A DNA stretch of 64,000 bases, taken from contig NZ_JASHIZ010000009.1 of the NCBI RefSeq assembly GCF_030733425.1, forward strand, positions 88,747 through 152,746, read 5' to 3'. The notes under the pieces were generated by a model. It was not told where the DNA came from. It was given only the letters and a program-made list of their open reading frames with translations, and did not search any database. Source of the stretch: Roseovarius sp. MMSF_3350 (GTDB lineage Bacteria > Pseudomonadota > Alphaproteobacteria > Rhodobacterales > Rhodobacteraceae). This document shows positions 35,401-43,140 of this stretch, piece after piece; within the stretch, counting starts at the first letter, position 1, and the number at the start of each line of letters is the position of its first letter. Made by a program: the position numbers and the translations under genes.

Positions 35401-35425
35401 TGAAGGGGAGAAGCAGAATGTCTAA
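32399..35425 (+). CDS. soxA: Sarcosine oxidase alpha subunit SoxA
   Basis: A 1008-residue subunit with three visible parts. The N-terminal ferredoxin-like segment (EFAFNGKRLKGFEGDTLASA, then FKYHRPRGIVASG) is followed by an NAD-binding Rossmann domain (DVVVIGGGVAGLMAARAAG) and a C-terminal aminomethyltransferase-like domain (about residues 610-1000, including ISFSGELSYEIAVPASQG) that passes the methyl group to tetrahydrofolate. Length is typical. The ATG overlaps the soxD stop; the downstream soxG gene overlaps this stop by 8 bases. Confidence 0.96.
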   Translation: MSTRLATGGRLVNKAHAMEFAFNGKRLKGFEGDTLASALLANDQMLVGRSFKYHRPRGIVASGGEEPNGLVNMGRGETFEPNQRVTTTELFDGLEATSQNHWPSLEFDVGAVNAKLSRFLPAGFYYKMFIHPRPLWKHVYEPFIRQSAGLGKAPKDKDGDKYEHLYAFFDVVVIGGGVAGLMAARAAGASGAKVLLMEQTAVWGGRTPVDGPLYDATVNDGPVDKFVDELLAELGEMSNVTMRLRMMGAGVYDHGYLLGYERVNDHKPKAKGPRHRLWRIRAGRIVTATGAIERPLSFAGNDVPGVMLASAVRDYVVNYGVSVGDRTVVVTNNDDAYLTALALKAAGLDVPAIIDARAAGAGALAEKAKAAGIRVETGKGIASVKGGKRVTGVGICAQAGEGAVTEEIACDAVAMSGGWSPVVHLWSHCGGKLLWDETQAMFRPDPEKAPTGAAGEAFVSTAGTASGEMELGAVLADAEDAGRAAAKAVGKTPKKAEKPKAEGVQSNVIQPIWMMPQGANVKLRMKSWLDYQNDVKVSDVQLAAREGYESVEHAKRYTTLGMATDQGKLSNINGLAILSDALNQPIPQTGTTTFRPPYTPISMASIAGEARGEIFQPLRKTPMHDWHEANGAYWEPVGHWRRPYTFRQSPGEEIGAAVKREINQTRGSLGLLDASTLGKLIVKGPDAGRFLDMLYTNMMSTLKPGRCRYGLMCNENGFLMDDGVVARLDEDTFLCHTTTGGADSIHAHMEEWLQTEWWDWKVYVANVTEQYAQIGVVGPNARKTLEKLTDADLSAEALPFMAWQDIEFGDVKARVFRISFSGELSYEIAVPASQGRAFWDQLLEAGKEFGVMPYGTEALHVMRAEKGFIMIGDETDGTVIPQDLGMDWAISKKKDDYIGKRAQQRSHMADPERWQLVGLQTVDGSVLPDGAYCVAEGDNANGQRNVQGRVTSTYYSPTLDRGIAMGLVKHGPDRMGEVIEFAKVDGTTVPTKIVSAVFYDPEGEKQNV

Positions 35426-35987
35426 GGCTGTCAGTGCTTTGCAAGGCGCAGTTTATCAAGGCTATGTCGAGGTCCGCGAGGTGGGCCTGGTGGGCATGAT
35501 CACGCTGCGCGGGGATCTGTCCTCGGCCAAGATGAAGAAAGCCGTCAAGGATGCCTGTGGCGTGGACCTGCCGGGGCAGCGCGAGATCGCGGTCGCGGGC
35601 GACAAGGGCGCGGCGTGGATGTCGCCGGACGAGCTTTTGCTGATGGTGCCATACGAGGGCGTAGGCGACGCGCTGGCGGCGATCGAGGCGGCGCTGAGCG
35701 GCGAGCACTTCCTGGCCGTGAACGTGTCGGACGCGCGGGCGGTGTTCCAGGTGCAGGGCAAGGCGGCGCGCGAGATCATCGCCAAGCTGTGCCCGGTGGA
35801 CATGGCACCCGGCGCGTTCGAGCCGGGGATGATCCGGCGCACGCGCATGGCGCAGATCGCGGCGGCATTCTGGATGGTGGATGCCGAGACGATCCGGGTG
35901 GTCTGCTTCCGCTCGGTGGCGGAGTACGCGTTCAACCTGCTCAAGGACGCGGCGGAACCGGGTGGCGAGACGGGGCTTTTCGCGTAA
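35418..35987 (+). CDS. soxG: Sarcosine oxidase gamma subunit SoxG
   Basis: A 189-residue subunit of the heterotetrameric oxidase. It resembles the central fold of aminomethyltransferases, with REVGLVGMITLRGDLSSA, WMSPDELLLMVP and NVSDARAVFQVQGKAAREI. The start is within soxA (8-base overlap), and AAGGGGAG upstream is a good ribosome site. It closes the soxBDAG set. Folate-pathway genes that often follow are absent; sodB is next after 222 bases. Confidence 0.93.
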   Translation: MSKAVSALQGAVYQGYVEVREVGLVGMITLRGDLSSAKMKKAVKDACGVDLPGQREIAVAGDKGAAWMSPDELLLMVPYEGVGDALAAIEAALSGEHFLAVNVSDARAVFQVQGKAAREIIAKLCPVDMAPGAFEPGMIRRTRMAQIAAAFWMVDAETIRVVCFRSVAEYAFNLLKDAAEPGGETGLFA

Positions 35988-36038
35988 GGATTTGCACGGG
36001 ATTCCAGCAACGCGCGCGTGGTTTCTGTTGTGCGGGGC

Positions 36039-36057
36039 GGTGGGTTGGAAACCCACC
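36039..36057. repeat. Dispersed palindromic repeat (GTGGGTT type), copy 1
   Basis: GGTGGGTTGGAAACCCACC forms an 8-bp stem with a 3-base loop, followed by CTA. A second copy with the same GTGGGTT/ACCCACCCTA character is at 43114. Position downstream of soxG fits a transcript-end role. The same theme is widespread in alphaproteobacterial intergenic DNA. Confidence 0.55.
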
Positions 36058-36209
36058 CTAGGTAGGTCTGACGATCGTGCGGTTTTTCCAGGCTCTGCGC
36101 CCGCGCACAGCCCGCCCGCAGCGCAGGAACAAAACAACAGCCTTGACGTTGATCCCCGAAGGCTACCATGTAGTCGCGCAATATCACCTCAAAGAACAGG
36201 GGGCCCCAA

Positions 36210-36809
36210 ATGGCTTTTGAACTTCCCGATCTTCCTTATGCACATGACGCGCTGGCCAGCAAAGGCATGTCGAAGGAGACGCTGGAGTACCACCACGACA
36301 TTCACCACAACGCCTATGTCACCAACGGCAACAAGGCGATCGAGGGGACCGAGTGGGACGGCAAGTCTCTGGAAGAGATCATCAAGGGCACCTATGACCC
36401 CAACGCTGTCGCGCAGTCGGGTATATTCAACAACATCAGCCAGTTGTGGAACCACAACCAGTTCTGGGAGATGATGACGCCCGAGGACAACAAGATGCCG
36501 GGCGAGTTGGAGAAGGCGATCAACGACAGCTTCGGGTCGGTCGACAAGTTCAAGGACGAGTTCAAGGCCGCCGGCGGCGGTCAGTTCGGCTCGGGCTGGG
36601 CATGGCTGGTCAAGGACACCGATGGCAGCCTGAAGGTCACGAAGACCGAGAATGGCGTGAACCCGGTCTGCTTCAACCAGACCGCGCTCTTGGGCTGTGA
36701 CGTGTGGGAGCATTCCTACTATATCGACTTTCGCAACAAGCGGCCTGACTACCTGTCGAACTTCCTCGACAAGCTTGTGAACTGGGAAAACGTCGCCAGC
36801 CGCATGTAG
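36210..36809 (+). CDS. sodB: Iron-type superoxide dismutase
   Basis: A 199-residue cytoplasmic dismutase that converts superoxide to H2O2 and O2. The metal ligands are His28 (LEYHHDIHHNAYV), His77 (QLWNHNQFW), and Asp and His in CDVWEHSYYID near residues 160-165. Gln in ISQLWNH is at the position usual for Fe enzymes, while GGGQFGSGW carries another Gln nearby, so cambialistic or Mn use cannot be excluded. GAACAGGGGGCC precedes the ATG. A strong terminator follows at 36841. Confidence 0.95.
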   Translation: MAFELPDLPYAHDALASKGMSKETLEYHHDIHHNAYVTNGNKAIEGTEWDGKSLEEIIKGTYDPNAVAQSGIFNNISQLWNHNQFWEMMTPEDNKMPGELEKAINDSFGSVDKFKDEFKAAGGGQFGSGWAWLVKDTDGSLKVTKTENGVNPVCFNQTALLGCDVWEHSYYIDFRNKRPDYLSNFLDKLVNWENVASRM

Positions 36810-36840
36810 GTGCCAGCGACCTCCAATCATCTGATTTCAG

Positions 36841-36870
36841 CCCCCGGCCGCTTGGCCGGGGGTTTTCTTG
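36841..36870 (+). terminator. Rho-independent terminator after sodB
   Basis: CCCCCGGCC-GCTT-GGCCGGGGG is a perfect 9-bp stem with a 4-base loop followed by TTTTCTTG. It ends sodB transcription 30 bases past the stop and just before the next gene's ribosome site. Confidence 0.9.
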
Positions 36871-36885
36871 TCGGAGCCACCCTGC

Positions 36886-37782
36886 ATGACCGAAACCGCC
36901 AAGGGCGTCGGCGCCATCATCCTGGCCTGTACCATCTGGGGACTTTCGGGCCTGTTCTACAAGCTGCTGGCGGGGCTGCCGGTGCTGGACATTCTGGCGC
37001 ATCGCACGCTCTGGGGCGCGGTGTTCTTCCTGTTGGTCCTCGGTGTGCAGGGCCGGGTCGGTGCACCGCTGCGCGTGCTGCGCGGGCGCGGGACGTTTCG
37101 CATTCTGGCCGGAGCGTCGGTTCTGATCGCGCTCAACTGGATGCTGTTCGTCTGGGCCATCAAGTCGGGGCAGGCGCTGGAGGCGTCGCTGGGATACTAC
37201 ATCTTTCCGCTGGTGGCGGTGCTGTTCGGGCTTTTGTTTTTCGGCGAACGGCTGCGCCGGGCCGAAGCGCTGGCGGTGCTGCTGGCGGCGCTGGCCGTCG
37301 CCGTTCTGACCGCGGGCCTGGGTGTGGCGCCGTGGATCGCGCTGAGCATCGCGGCCAGTTTCGGCGCCTATGGCGCGTTGAAAAAGCACCTGGATGTGGG
37401 CCCGGTCGTATCCGTGACGGCGGAATCGCTGCTGCTGGCGACCCCGGCACTGGCATGGCTGGTTTGGTCGGCGGTGCAGGGCGGGGCGGTGATGGGGGGA
37501 TCCTGGGCGCTGGCGCTGACCCTGATGCTTGCCGGGCCGATGACGGCCACGCCGCTGATCCTGTTCAGCTATGGCGCGCGGCGGATCGACCTGGCGAGCG
37601 TGGGCGTGCTGTCCTACCTCAATCCCAGCCTGCAATTCGCCGTCGCGGTTCTGATATTTGCCGAGGCTTTCACCGGCTGGCACATGGTCGCCTTCGCCAT
37701 GATCTGGACCGCGCTGGCGCTCTACAGCCTGGCGCGCTGGCGTTACCGGCCGGTGGCACCAAGGCCCTCCATCAGGTCCTGA
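36886..37782 (+). CDS. rarD: RarD/EamA-family transporter
   Basis: A 298-residue drug/metabolite-transporter superfamily protein with about ten membrane helices in two EamA repeats. The start TAKGVGAIILACTIWGLSGL and the RarD-like AHRTLWGAVFFLLVLG and LGYYIFPLVAVLFGLLFFGE segments point to the RarD subgroup (chloramphenicol-sensitive protein family). The substrate is unknown. The ATG at 36886 follows TCGGAGCCACC; an in-frame TTG at 36868 overlaps the terminator. Its 3' end overlaps the convergent LOG gene by 40 bases. Confidence 0.88.
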   Translation: MTETAKGVGAIILACTIWGLSGLFYKLLAGLPVLDILAHRTLWGAVFFLLVLGVQGRVGAPLRVLRGRGTFRILAGASVLIALNWMLFVWAIKSGQALEASLGYYIFPLVAVLFGLLFFGERLRRAEALAVLLAALAVAVLTAGLGVAPWIALSIAASFGAYGALKKHLDVGPVVSVTAESLLLATPALAWLVWSAVQGGAVMGGSWALALTLMLAGPMTATPLILFSYGARRIDLASVGVLSYLNPSLQFAVAVLIFAEAFTGWHMVAFAMIWTALALYSLARWRYRPVAPRPSIRS

Positions 37783-38294
37783 ACGGTGTCGACGACGGTG
37801 GTGTAGTCGCGTAGGGAGGTGTCGGCGAAACCCTCATTAATGACGTGGTCGATAAGCTGGATGAGCTTTGTCCAGTAACCCTCGGTATTCAAAAGGAAAA
37901 CCGGCTTTTCGTGCAGTCCGATCTGGCGCCATGTCAGGACCTCGAAATACTCGTCGAGCGAGCCTGCGCCGCCCGGCAGGACGACCACCGAGTCGCAGTT
38001 CATGAACATCACCTTCTTGCGCTCGTGCATGGTCTCGGTGACGATGTAGCGGGTGAGGTCGGTCTTGCCGACTTCCCATTTCACGAGGTGGTCGGGGATG
38101 ACGCCAAAGGTTTCGCCCCCGGCGGCCTGGGCCGCGCGCGCCACGGCGCCCATCAGGCCCACGTCGCCTGCACCGTAGACCAGCCGCATGTCGTGTTCCG
38201 CAAGGGCGGTGCCAAGTTCCGTCGCCGCGGCCTCGTAGGCCGGGTTTTGCCCTTTGCGTGAGCCACAAAAGACACAGACGGAACGCTTGGACAT
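37743..38294 (-). CDS. LOG-family (TIGR00730) nucleotide phosphoribohydrolase-like protein
   Basis: A 183-residue Rossmann protein. It begins SVCVFCGSRKGQNPAYEAAA, has LVYGAGDVGLMGAVARAA, and carries the signature VVLPGGAGSLDEYFEVLTW (PGGxGSxxE rather than the commoner PGGxGTxxE). LOG proteins hydrolyse AMP or cytokinin ribotides to free base and ribose phosphate. It is convergent with rarD, whose last 40 bases it overlaps in antisense. Confidence 0.9.
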   Translation of the reverse strand: MSKRSVCVFCGSRKGQNPAYEAAATELGTALAEHDMRLVYGAGDVGLMGAVARAAQAAGGETFGVIPDHLVKWEVGKTDLTRYIVTETMHERKKVMFMNCDSVVVLPGGAGSLDEYFEVLTWRQIGLHEKPVFLLNTEGYWTKLIQLIDHVINEGFADTSLRDYTTVVDTVQDLMEGLGATGR

Positions 38295-38396
38295 GAAATC
38301 ACCAATGGCTGGAGGGGCTTGTTTTGACCGTTCTAGCCGGTGTTGCTAAACTCCTGCAACCGCAGAGCTGTCGGCGCGGTCGGGGGATAACGGGAT

Positions 38397-40385
38397 ATGA
38401 GCAAGCAGTCTGGCATGGCCGGAGGATACGGTACCGCGATCGCGGGGGCGGTCGGGGCGTTGGTTGTCGTGGTCGGACTGTACGTTGCGGGCGTCTTCGA
38501 TTCTGATCTGGACGCACCGGAGCGGGGGACGGGCGGCGCTGGCGACAGTTCCGACGCGCCCACGGCGGAGACCGCAACGGCGGAGAGCGGTGCGGGCAGG
38601 GCTCCTGAGACCGACGGGATGGCGCCGGCCGATAGCGCCGGGAGCCAGGCTGGGCAGACGGCGAAGACCGGAACCAGGGAGGCGGAGGACGCGGCAAAGG
38701 CCGAGGCCACAGATACAACAGAGGCTGACGCGGCAGAGCGCCCGGAGGCCGAGACCGCCGATACGGCGTCGGAGATGCCGGCGCCGCCCAAGGTCAACAC
38801 CTTTCGGCTGGACCCGGATGGCCGGATGCTGGTGGCCGGGCGGGCCGAGCCGGGCTGGGAAACCGCGATCCGGCTGGACCGCGACGTGCTGCGCAGTTTC
38901 GTGCCCGAGGGCAATGGCGAGTTCGTGGAGTTCGTGACGGTCGACCCGAGCGAGGAGCCTCGGGTACTGTCGCTGAGCATGCGTTCGCCGGAGACGGGCG
39001 AAGATGTTGTCAGCGAAGGGGAAATCATCATCGCGCCGCTGCGGGCGCCGAGGCAGCCGGACGTGGCCGGCGGGGATGCGGTCGCGGCGCTGGAGGCCTC
39101 GGGGCCGGAGGGTGCGACGTCTGATGACGAGGCGCAGGCCGTGGCGCCTGCCGACACGACAACGCAGGCTGCCGAGCCGGTAGAGGCCGTGGAGCCGGAC
39201 GGGACGAGCGCAGACACCGTGGCTGATGCTGTGGAGGAGGAGGAGGCTGCGCCCGAGATCGAGACGGCGGCGTTGTCTGACCCCGCGGCACCGGCGCGCG
39301 ACGGTGAGACGTCGCAGGCCGCGCAGGAGACCGAGGCGCGGGCCGCTGCGCCGGAGGCAGAAGCCGAGGATGGAGAGACCGGGGCGCAGACCGGGACTGC
39401 GCCCGAGTTGCAGTCGGACACTGCGGCTGACGCGAGCGGGACTGCTGCTGCCACCGAGGCCGAAGGGGACGACGTGGCTGCGGACGAGGCCGGTACGGAG
39501 CAAGCCGCCACCACAGGCACAGGAGGTGACGCCACGGCGCCGGACAATGCGGGGACGGATCAGGCCGCCGTTGCCATGCAGACCGAAGACGGCGACGCGG
39601 CGACAGGCGCCGCCGGAGTGGATCAAGCCGCCGCCGCCACAGGGGGCGAAAGCGAAGACGCGGCCACGGGGGCGGCCGGCACGGAGCAAACCGACACCAC
39701 GGGCGCCGGGGATGGCGAGACGGTGACGGCTGCGGTGACGGGGGAGGCCGGGACGAGGCAGGACAGCGATAAGGCGAACGAAAGCCCTGCCGCCGAAGGC
39801 ACTGGCGATGGCGCGAGCGGCGTCAGCGATGATGCGCCGGGGGCGGCGGTGCTGATGTCCGACGCGGATGGCGTGCGCGTGATCCAACCCGCGCCGGGCG
39901 ATGCCAGCCCCGACGTGATGTCTGTCGTGGCGCTGGACGCGATCAGCTATTCCGACACCGGCGAGGTTGAACTGTCCGGCCGGGGCGCCAAGGACGGGTT
40001 CGTGCGGGTCTACCTGGACAACACGCCGGTCACGACCTCGCGGATCGAGGCGGATGGCAGCTGGCAGTCGGACCTGCCGGAGGTGGATACCGGCGTCTAT
40101 ACGCTGCGGATCGACGAGGTGGATGCCGACGGCAACGTCACCAGCCGGGTCGAGACCCCGTTCAAGCGCGAGGACGAGACCCTGCTGGCCGAAGCCACGC
40201 AGGCGGGCAAGCTGGTGCAGGCGGTGACGGTGCAGCCGGGATACACGCTGTGGGGGATTTCGCGACGCAACTACGGCGAGGGGATCGAGTATGTGCGGAT
40301 CTTCGAAGCCAACCGCGACCGCATCCGAGACCCCGACCTGATCTATCCGGGGCAGGTCTTTACCATACCCGACCATGCGGAGTAG
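38397..40385 (+). CDS. LysM-domain envelope protein with long acidic low-complexity region
   Basis: A 662-residue protein. One N-terminal membrane helix (AIAGAVGALVVVVGLYVAGVF, about residues 13-33) anchors it. About 40-120 is Ala/Glu/Thr-rich, and 125-210 is a compact beta domain (LDPDGRMLVAGRAEPGWE). About 215-480 is disordered, very acidic and Ala/Thr-rich. About 490-600 looks like a bacterial Ig-like domain (ELSGRGAKDGFVRVYLDNTP). The C-terminus is a LysM motif (YTLWGISRRNYGEGIEYVRI, ending YPGQVFTIP) for peptidoglycan binding. Its place is the periplasmic cell wall; a structural role is inference. Four imperfect repeats lie at residues 359-455. Confidence 0.85.
   Translation: MSKQSGMAGGYGTAIAGAVGALVVVVGLYVAGVFDSDLDAPERGTGGAGDSSDAPTAETATAESGAGRAPETDGMAPADSAGSQAGQTAKTGTREAEDAAKAEATDTTEADAAERPEAETADTASEMPAPPKVNTFRLDPDGRMLVAGRAEPGWETAIRLDRDVLRSFVPEGNGEFVEFVTVDPSEEPRVLSLSMRSPETGEDVVSEGEIIIAPLRAPRQPDVAGGDAVAALEASGPEGATSDDEAQAVAPADTTTQAAEPVEAVEPDGTSADTVADAVEEEEAAPEIETAALSDPAAPARDGETSQAAQETEARAAAPEAEAEDGETGAQTGTAPELQSDTAADASGTAAATEAEGDDVAADEAGTEQAATTGTGGDATAPDNAGTDQAAVAMQTEDGDAATGAAGVDQAAAATGGESEDAATGAAGTEQTDTTGAGDGETVTAAVTGEAGTRQDSDKANESPAAEGTGDGASGVSDDAPGAAVLMSDADGVRVIQPAPGDASPDVMSVVALDAISYSDTGEVELSGRGAKDGFVRVYLDNTPVTTSRIEADGSWQSDLPEVDTGVYTLRIDEVDADGNVTSRVETPFKREDETLLAEATQAGKLVQAVTVQPGYTLWGISRRNYGEGIEYVRIFEANRDRIRDPDLIYPGQVFTIPDHAE
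39471..39760 (+). repeat. Imperfect 20-30-codon repeats in the LysM protein
   Basis: The encoded protein repeats the theme D-A-A-x-G/D-x-AGTEQ/AGVDQ four times (AGTEQAATTG, AGTDQAAVAM, AGVDQAAAATG, AGTEQTDTTG). Diverged copies in a low-complexity region suggest expansion by unequal recombination or slippage. Confidence 0.6.
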
Positions 40386-40401
40386 GCCCGGCAAGGAAAA
40401 A

Positions 40402-40424
40402 CCCCGACGCGGGATGCGCCGGGG
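40402..40424. terminator. Bidirectional terminator between the LysM and lipoprotein genes
   Basis: CCCCG-A-CGC / GCG-C-CGGGG forms an interrupted 8-bp stem, followed by CCTTTG and preceded by AAAAA, so it can act in both directions between convergent genes. Confidence 0.7.
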
Positions 40425-40497
40425 CCTTTGTAACTTTCCTTGGCAAACGCCGTAATAAAGGTTGGATCGGGGATCACGACGCCACCTGAAAGAGGGC

Positions 40498-40623
40498 TCA
40501 ATCGTTTTCTTCGGCCTCTTCCTCGATGCTGTCGCCGAGGTTGGACAGGTCGTGCCCGAACCCTTCGGTCGTCTCGCACGCGGCGAGGGCGAAAAGGGCA
40601 GTGAGAGCTGCGATGAAACGCAT
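40498..40623 (-). CDS. Entericidin A/B-like small lipoprotein
   Basis: A 41-residue lipoprotein. The signal MRFIAALTALFALAAC ends in a lipobox Cys16, and the mature part CETTEGFGHDLSNLGDSIEE is entericidin-like (the family reads C-x-T-x-G-x-G-x-D-x). Entericidins are small envelope lipoproteins tied to stress and bacteriolysis in enterics. CGGAG lies at a good distance before the ATG at 40621-40623. The gene is short and embedded in a longer spurious frame. Confidence 0.82.
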   Translation of the reverse strand: MRFIAALTALFALAACETTEGFGHDLSNLGDSIEEEAEEND

Positions 40624-40789
40624 GTTCTTTCTCCGTTTACCGAGGCACGTTGCCTGCGCTTGGCACGGAAACGCGGGACGCCGGGTTTGGTTCCGGGGCA
40701 AATGCAAAAACTGCGACACTCCTGTGCGGCGGTGCGTCTGGCCTTGGGAACGGGCTTGGCCTATGTGACGCACAAGCGAAGGAGACCAG

Positions 40790-42607
40790 ATGCGGCGAAG
40801 ACCCACGACAGCGACGGAAATGCCTGAGAACGGCTTGCAGGTGATCCGGCGCGTGGCGCCGTACCTGTGGCCCGAGGGGCAGACCTGGGCCAAGCGCAAG
40901 GTGGTGCTTGCGATGATCGCGCTGGTCATGGCCAAGGTCGTGGCCGTGGGCACGCCCTTTTTCTACAAGGCGGCGGTGGACAAGCTGGCCGGGGAGGGCG
41001 AGACGGCGGCGTGGATGCTGGGCGCGGGCGCCATCGGTCTGACCGTGGCCTATGGCATGGCGCGGCTGATGAACGTCGGCTTCCAGCAGTTGCGCGACGC
41101 GATTTTCGCCCCTGTGGCGCAGCGCGGCCTGCGGCGGCTGGCGCTGGAGACGTTCGAGCATGTGCACCGGATGTCGATGCGCTTTCACATGACGCGCAAG
41201 ACCGGCGGGTTGAGCCGGATCATCGAGCGCGGGGTGAAGAGCGTCGAATTCCTGCTGCGGTTCCTGCTGTTCTCGGTCGGGCCGCTGATCCTGGAGTTGT
41301 TGATGATTGGCGTCGTGCTGTGGACGCTGTTCGACTTTTCGTACCTTGCCGTGGTCATGGGGGTGATCGCGGCCTACACGATCTTTACCTTCAAGGTGAC
41401 GGAGTGGCGGGTGAAGCTGCGTCGGCGGATGAACGAGCAGGACACCGACGCCAATCAGAAAGCCATCGACAGCCTGTTGAATTTCGAGACGGTGAAATAT
41501 TTCGGCGCCGAGGGGCGCGAGGCGGCGCGGTATGACCGCGCGATGGAAGGCTACGAGACGGCGGCGCTGAAGACATCCTATTCGCTGGCCTTCCTGAATG
41601 TCGGGCAAAGCTTTCTGATAACCGGCGGGCTGGTGGCGGTGATGGTGATGGCCGCGATGGGGGTGCAGAGCGGCGCGTTGACGGTGGGCGATTTCGTGAT
41701 GGTCAACGCCTACATGATCCAGATCACCATGCCGCTGAACTTTCTGGGCACGGTATACCGCGAGATTCGGCAGAGCCTGGTCGATATGGCGGAAATGTTC
41801 GATTTGTTAGAGAAAACGCCGGATGTGACCGACGATCCGGATGCAAAAGGTTTGAAAATCGAAGGCGGGGCAGTGCGATTTCGGGGCGTTTCGTTTGGTT
41901 ATGACCCCGAAAGACCGATCCTGCACGGCATCTCTCTGACCGTGGCGGCGGGCGAGACCGTGGCGCTGGTGGGGCCCTCGGGGTCGGGCAAGTCCACGAT
42001 CGGGCGGCTGCTGTTCCGGTTCTATGACGTGAGCGGCGGGGCGCTGGAGATCGACGGGCAGGACGTGCGCGGCGTGACACAGGAAAGCCTGCACGCGGCC
42101 ATCGGCGTGGTGCCGCAGGACACGGTGCTGTTCAACGACACGATCGGTTACAACATCGCCTATGGCCGCGAGGGGGCCACGCAGGCCGATATCGAGGCGG
42201 CGGCGAAGGCGGCGCAGATCCACGAATTCATCGAGAGCTTGCCCAAGGGGTACGAGACGCAGGTGGGCGAGCGCGGGCTGAAGCTGTCGGGTGGCGAGAA
42301 GCAGCGGGTTGGCATTGCGCGCACGCTGCTGAAGGACCCGCCGATCCTGCTGCTGGACGAGGCCACGTCGGCACTGGACACAGAGACCGAGCGCGAGATC
42401 CAGGACGCGCTGCGCCGGGCCGGCGAGGGGCGCACGGTGATCACCATTGCGCACCGGCTGTCGACGGTGGCCGATGCCGACCGGATCGTGGTGCTGGAAG
42501 ACGGACGGATCGTCGAGGAAGGCACCCATGCCGAGCTGTTGGCGCGTGAGGGTCGCTATGCCGGCCTGTGGGCGCGGCAGGCCAGCGAGCGGGAGCGGGC
42601 GGCCTGA
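40790..42607 (+). CDS. Atm1-type ABC exporter (fused permease/ATPase)
   Basis: A 605-residue half-transporter. Six membrane helices occupy about residues 30-340 (VVLAMIALVMAKVVAVGTPF first). The ATPase domain has Walker A GPSGSGKST, the signature LSGGEKQRVGIARTLL, Walker B ILLLDEATSALDT and the His switch TIAHRLSTV. The N-terminal NGLQVIRRVAPYLWPEG and TGGLSRIIERGVKSVEFLLR match bacterial Atm1/HMT1 proteins, which export glutathione-linked sulfur species or heavy metals. AAGGAGACCAG gives a strong ribosome site. Confidence 0.9.
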   Translation: MRRRPTTATEMPENGLQVIRRVAPYLWPEGQTWAKRKVVLAMIALVMAKVVAVGTPFFYKAAVDKLAGEGETAAWMLGAGAIGLTVAYGMARLMNVGFQQLRDAIFAPVAQRGLRRLALETFEHVHRMSMRFHMTRKTGGLSRIIERGVKSVEFLLRFLLFSVGPLILELLMIGVVLWTLFDFSYLAVVMGVIAAYTIFTFKVTEWRVKLRRRMNEQDTDANQKAIDSLLNFETVKYFGAEGREAARYDRAMEGYETAALKTSYSLAFLNVGQSFLITGGLVAVMVMAAMGVQSGALTVGDFVMVNAYMIQITMPLNFLGTVYREIRQSLVDMAEMFDLLEKTPDVTDDPDAKGLKIEGGAVRFRGVSFGYDPERPILHGISLTVAAGETVALVGPSGSGKSTIGRLLFRFYDVSGGALEIDGQDVRGVTQESLHAAIGVVPQDTVLFNDTIGYNIAYGREGATQADIEAAAKAAQIHEFIESLPKGYETQVGERGLKLSGGEKQRVGIARTLLKDPPILLLDEATSALDTETEREIQDALRRAGEGRTVITIAHRLSTVADADRIVVLEDGRIVEEGTHAELLAREGRYAGLWARQASERERAA

Positions 42608-42891
42608 GTCGCCAAAGAGAGCACGGGCCGGGCGCATGAGGCGCGTCGTGGAGGACAAGGCGGCCCGCACCGGCGAAAAACCGCGCGTCGCGCCCCGGTC
42701 CGGCGGACGAATTTCCCTTGTTTGAAGGCTTGGATTTTCTTTGCTGGATACGTCGCGTCATCCGGCTATTTTCCTGTGGAACAGTTTGGGCGACATGCGG
42801 TAGAGCGCGAGTCCCTGGCCGCGTTTTTACGAGTTACTTCTGGTTTTGGTGCGAACGGCCGACGCTGACGGCGCGCTGAGCAAGAGGTGAC

Positions 42892-43107
42892 ATGTACCGC
42901 GGGACGATTCTGTATTTTTCGGAAGATGGAGATGTCGCGCATATCTGGTGCGCGACGGCCGCAAATCCCCTGTTCCGGGCGAGGAAGTCCGATTTTCCCG
43001 GGCTTCGGCTGGCATTGCAGGTTGGCAAGGAAGTGGTCTTTGATGGCGAGACGTCTGACGGACAATGGGTCGTGTCGCTGCACCTGGCGTCGGCGCATGA
43101 AGCGTGA
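42892..43107 (+). CDS. Small protein with possible cold-shock-like (OB) fold
   Basis: A 71-residue protein starting MYRGTILYFSEDGDVAHIWC. The pattern GTILYFSEDG followed later by GLRLALQVGKEVVFDGE and a final WVVSLHLA strand resembles the topology of cold-shock domains (GTVKWF... and VEFE blocks), but the RNA-binding aromatics are not obvious. The upstream AAGAGGTGAC is a good ribosome site, and codon use looks coding. Not confidently assigned; it may be a diverged CSD protein or an unrelated ORF. It lies alone between the Atm1-like gene and the convergent RND operon. Confidence 0.5.
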   Translation: MYRGTILYFSEDGDVAHIWCATAANPLFRARKSDFPGLRLALQVGKEVVFDGETSDGQWVVSLHLASAHEA

Positions 43108-43113
43108 GGGGAC

Positions 43114-43129
43114 GTGGGTTTTCACCCAC
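43114..43129. repeat. Dispersed palindromic repeat (GTGGGTT type), copy 2
   Basis: GTGGGT-TTTC-ACCCAC, followed by CCTACG, between convergent genes. It is the same kind of element as at 36039-36057. Confidence 0.55.
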
Positions 43130-43140
43130 CCTACGCAGGG

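Noticed and set aside
38346..40394. 682-codon minus-strand frame opposite the LysM gene
   Set aside because: It mirrors the long LysM reading frame; composition is Arg/Gly/Ser-rich and non-protein-like.
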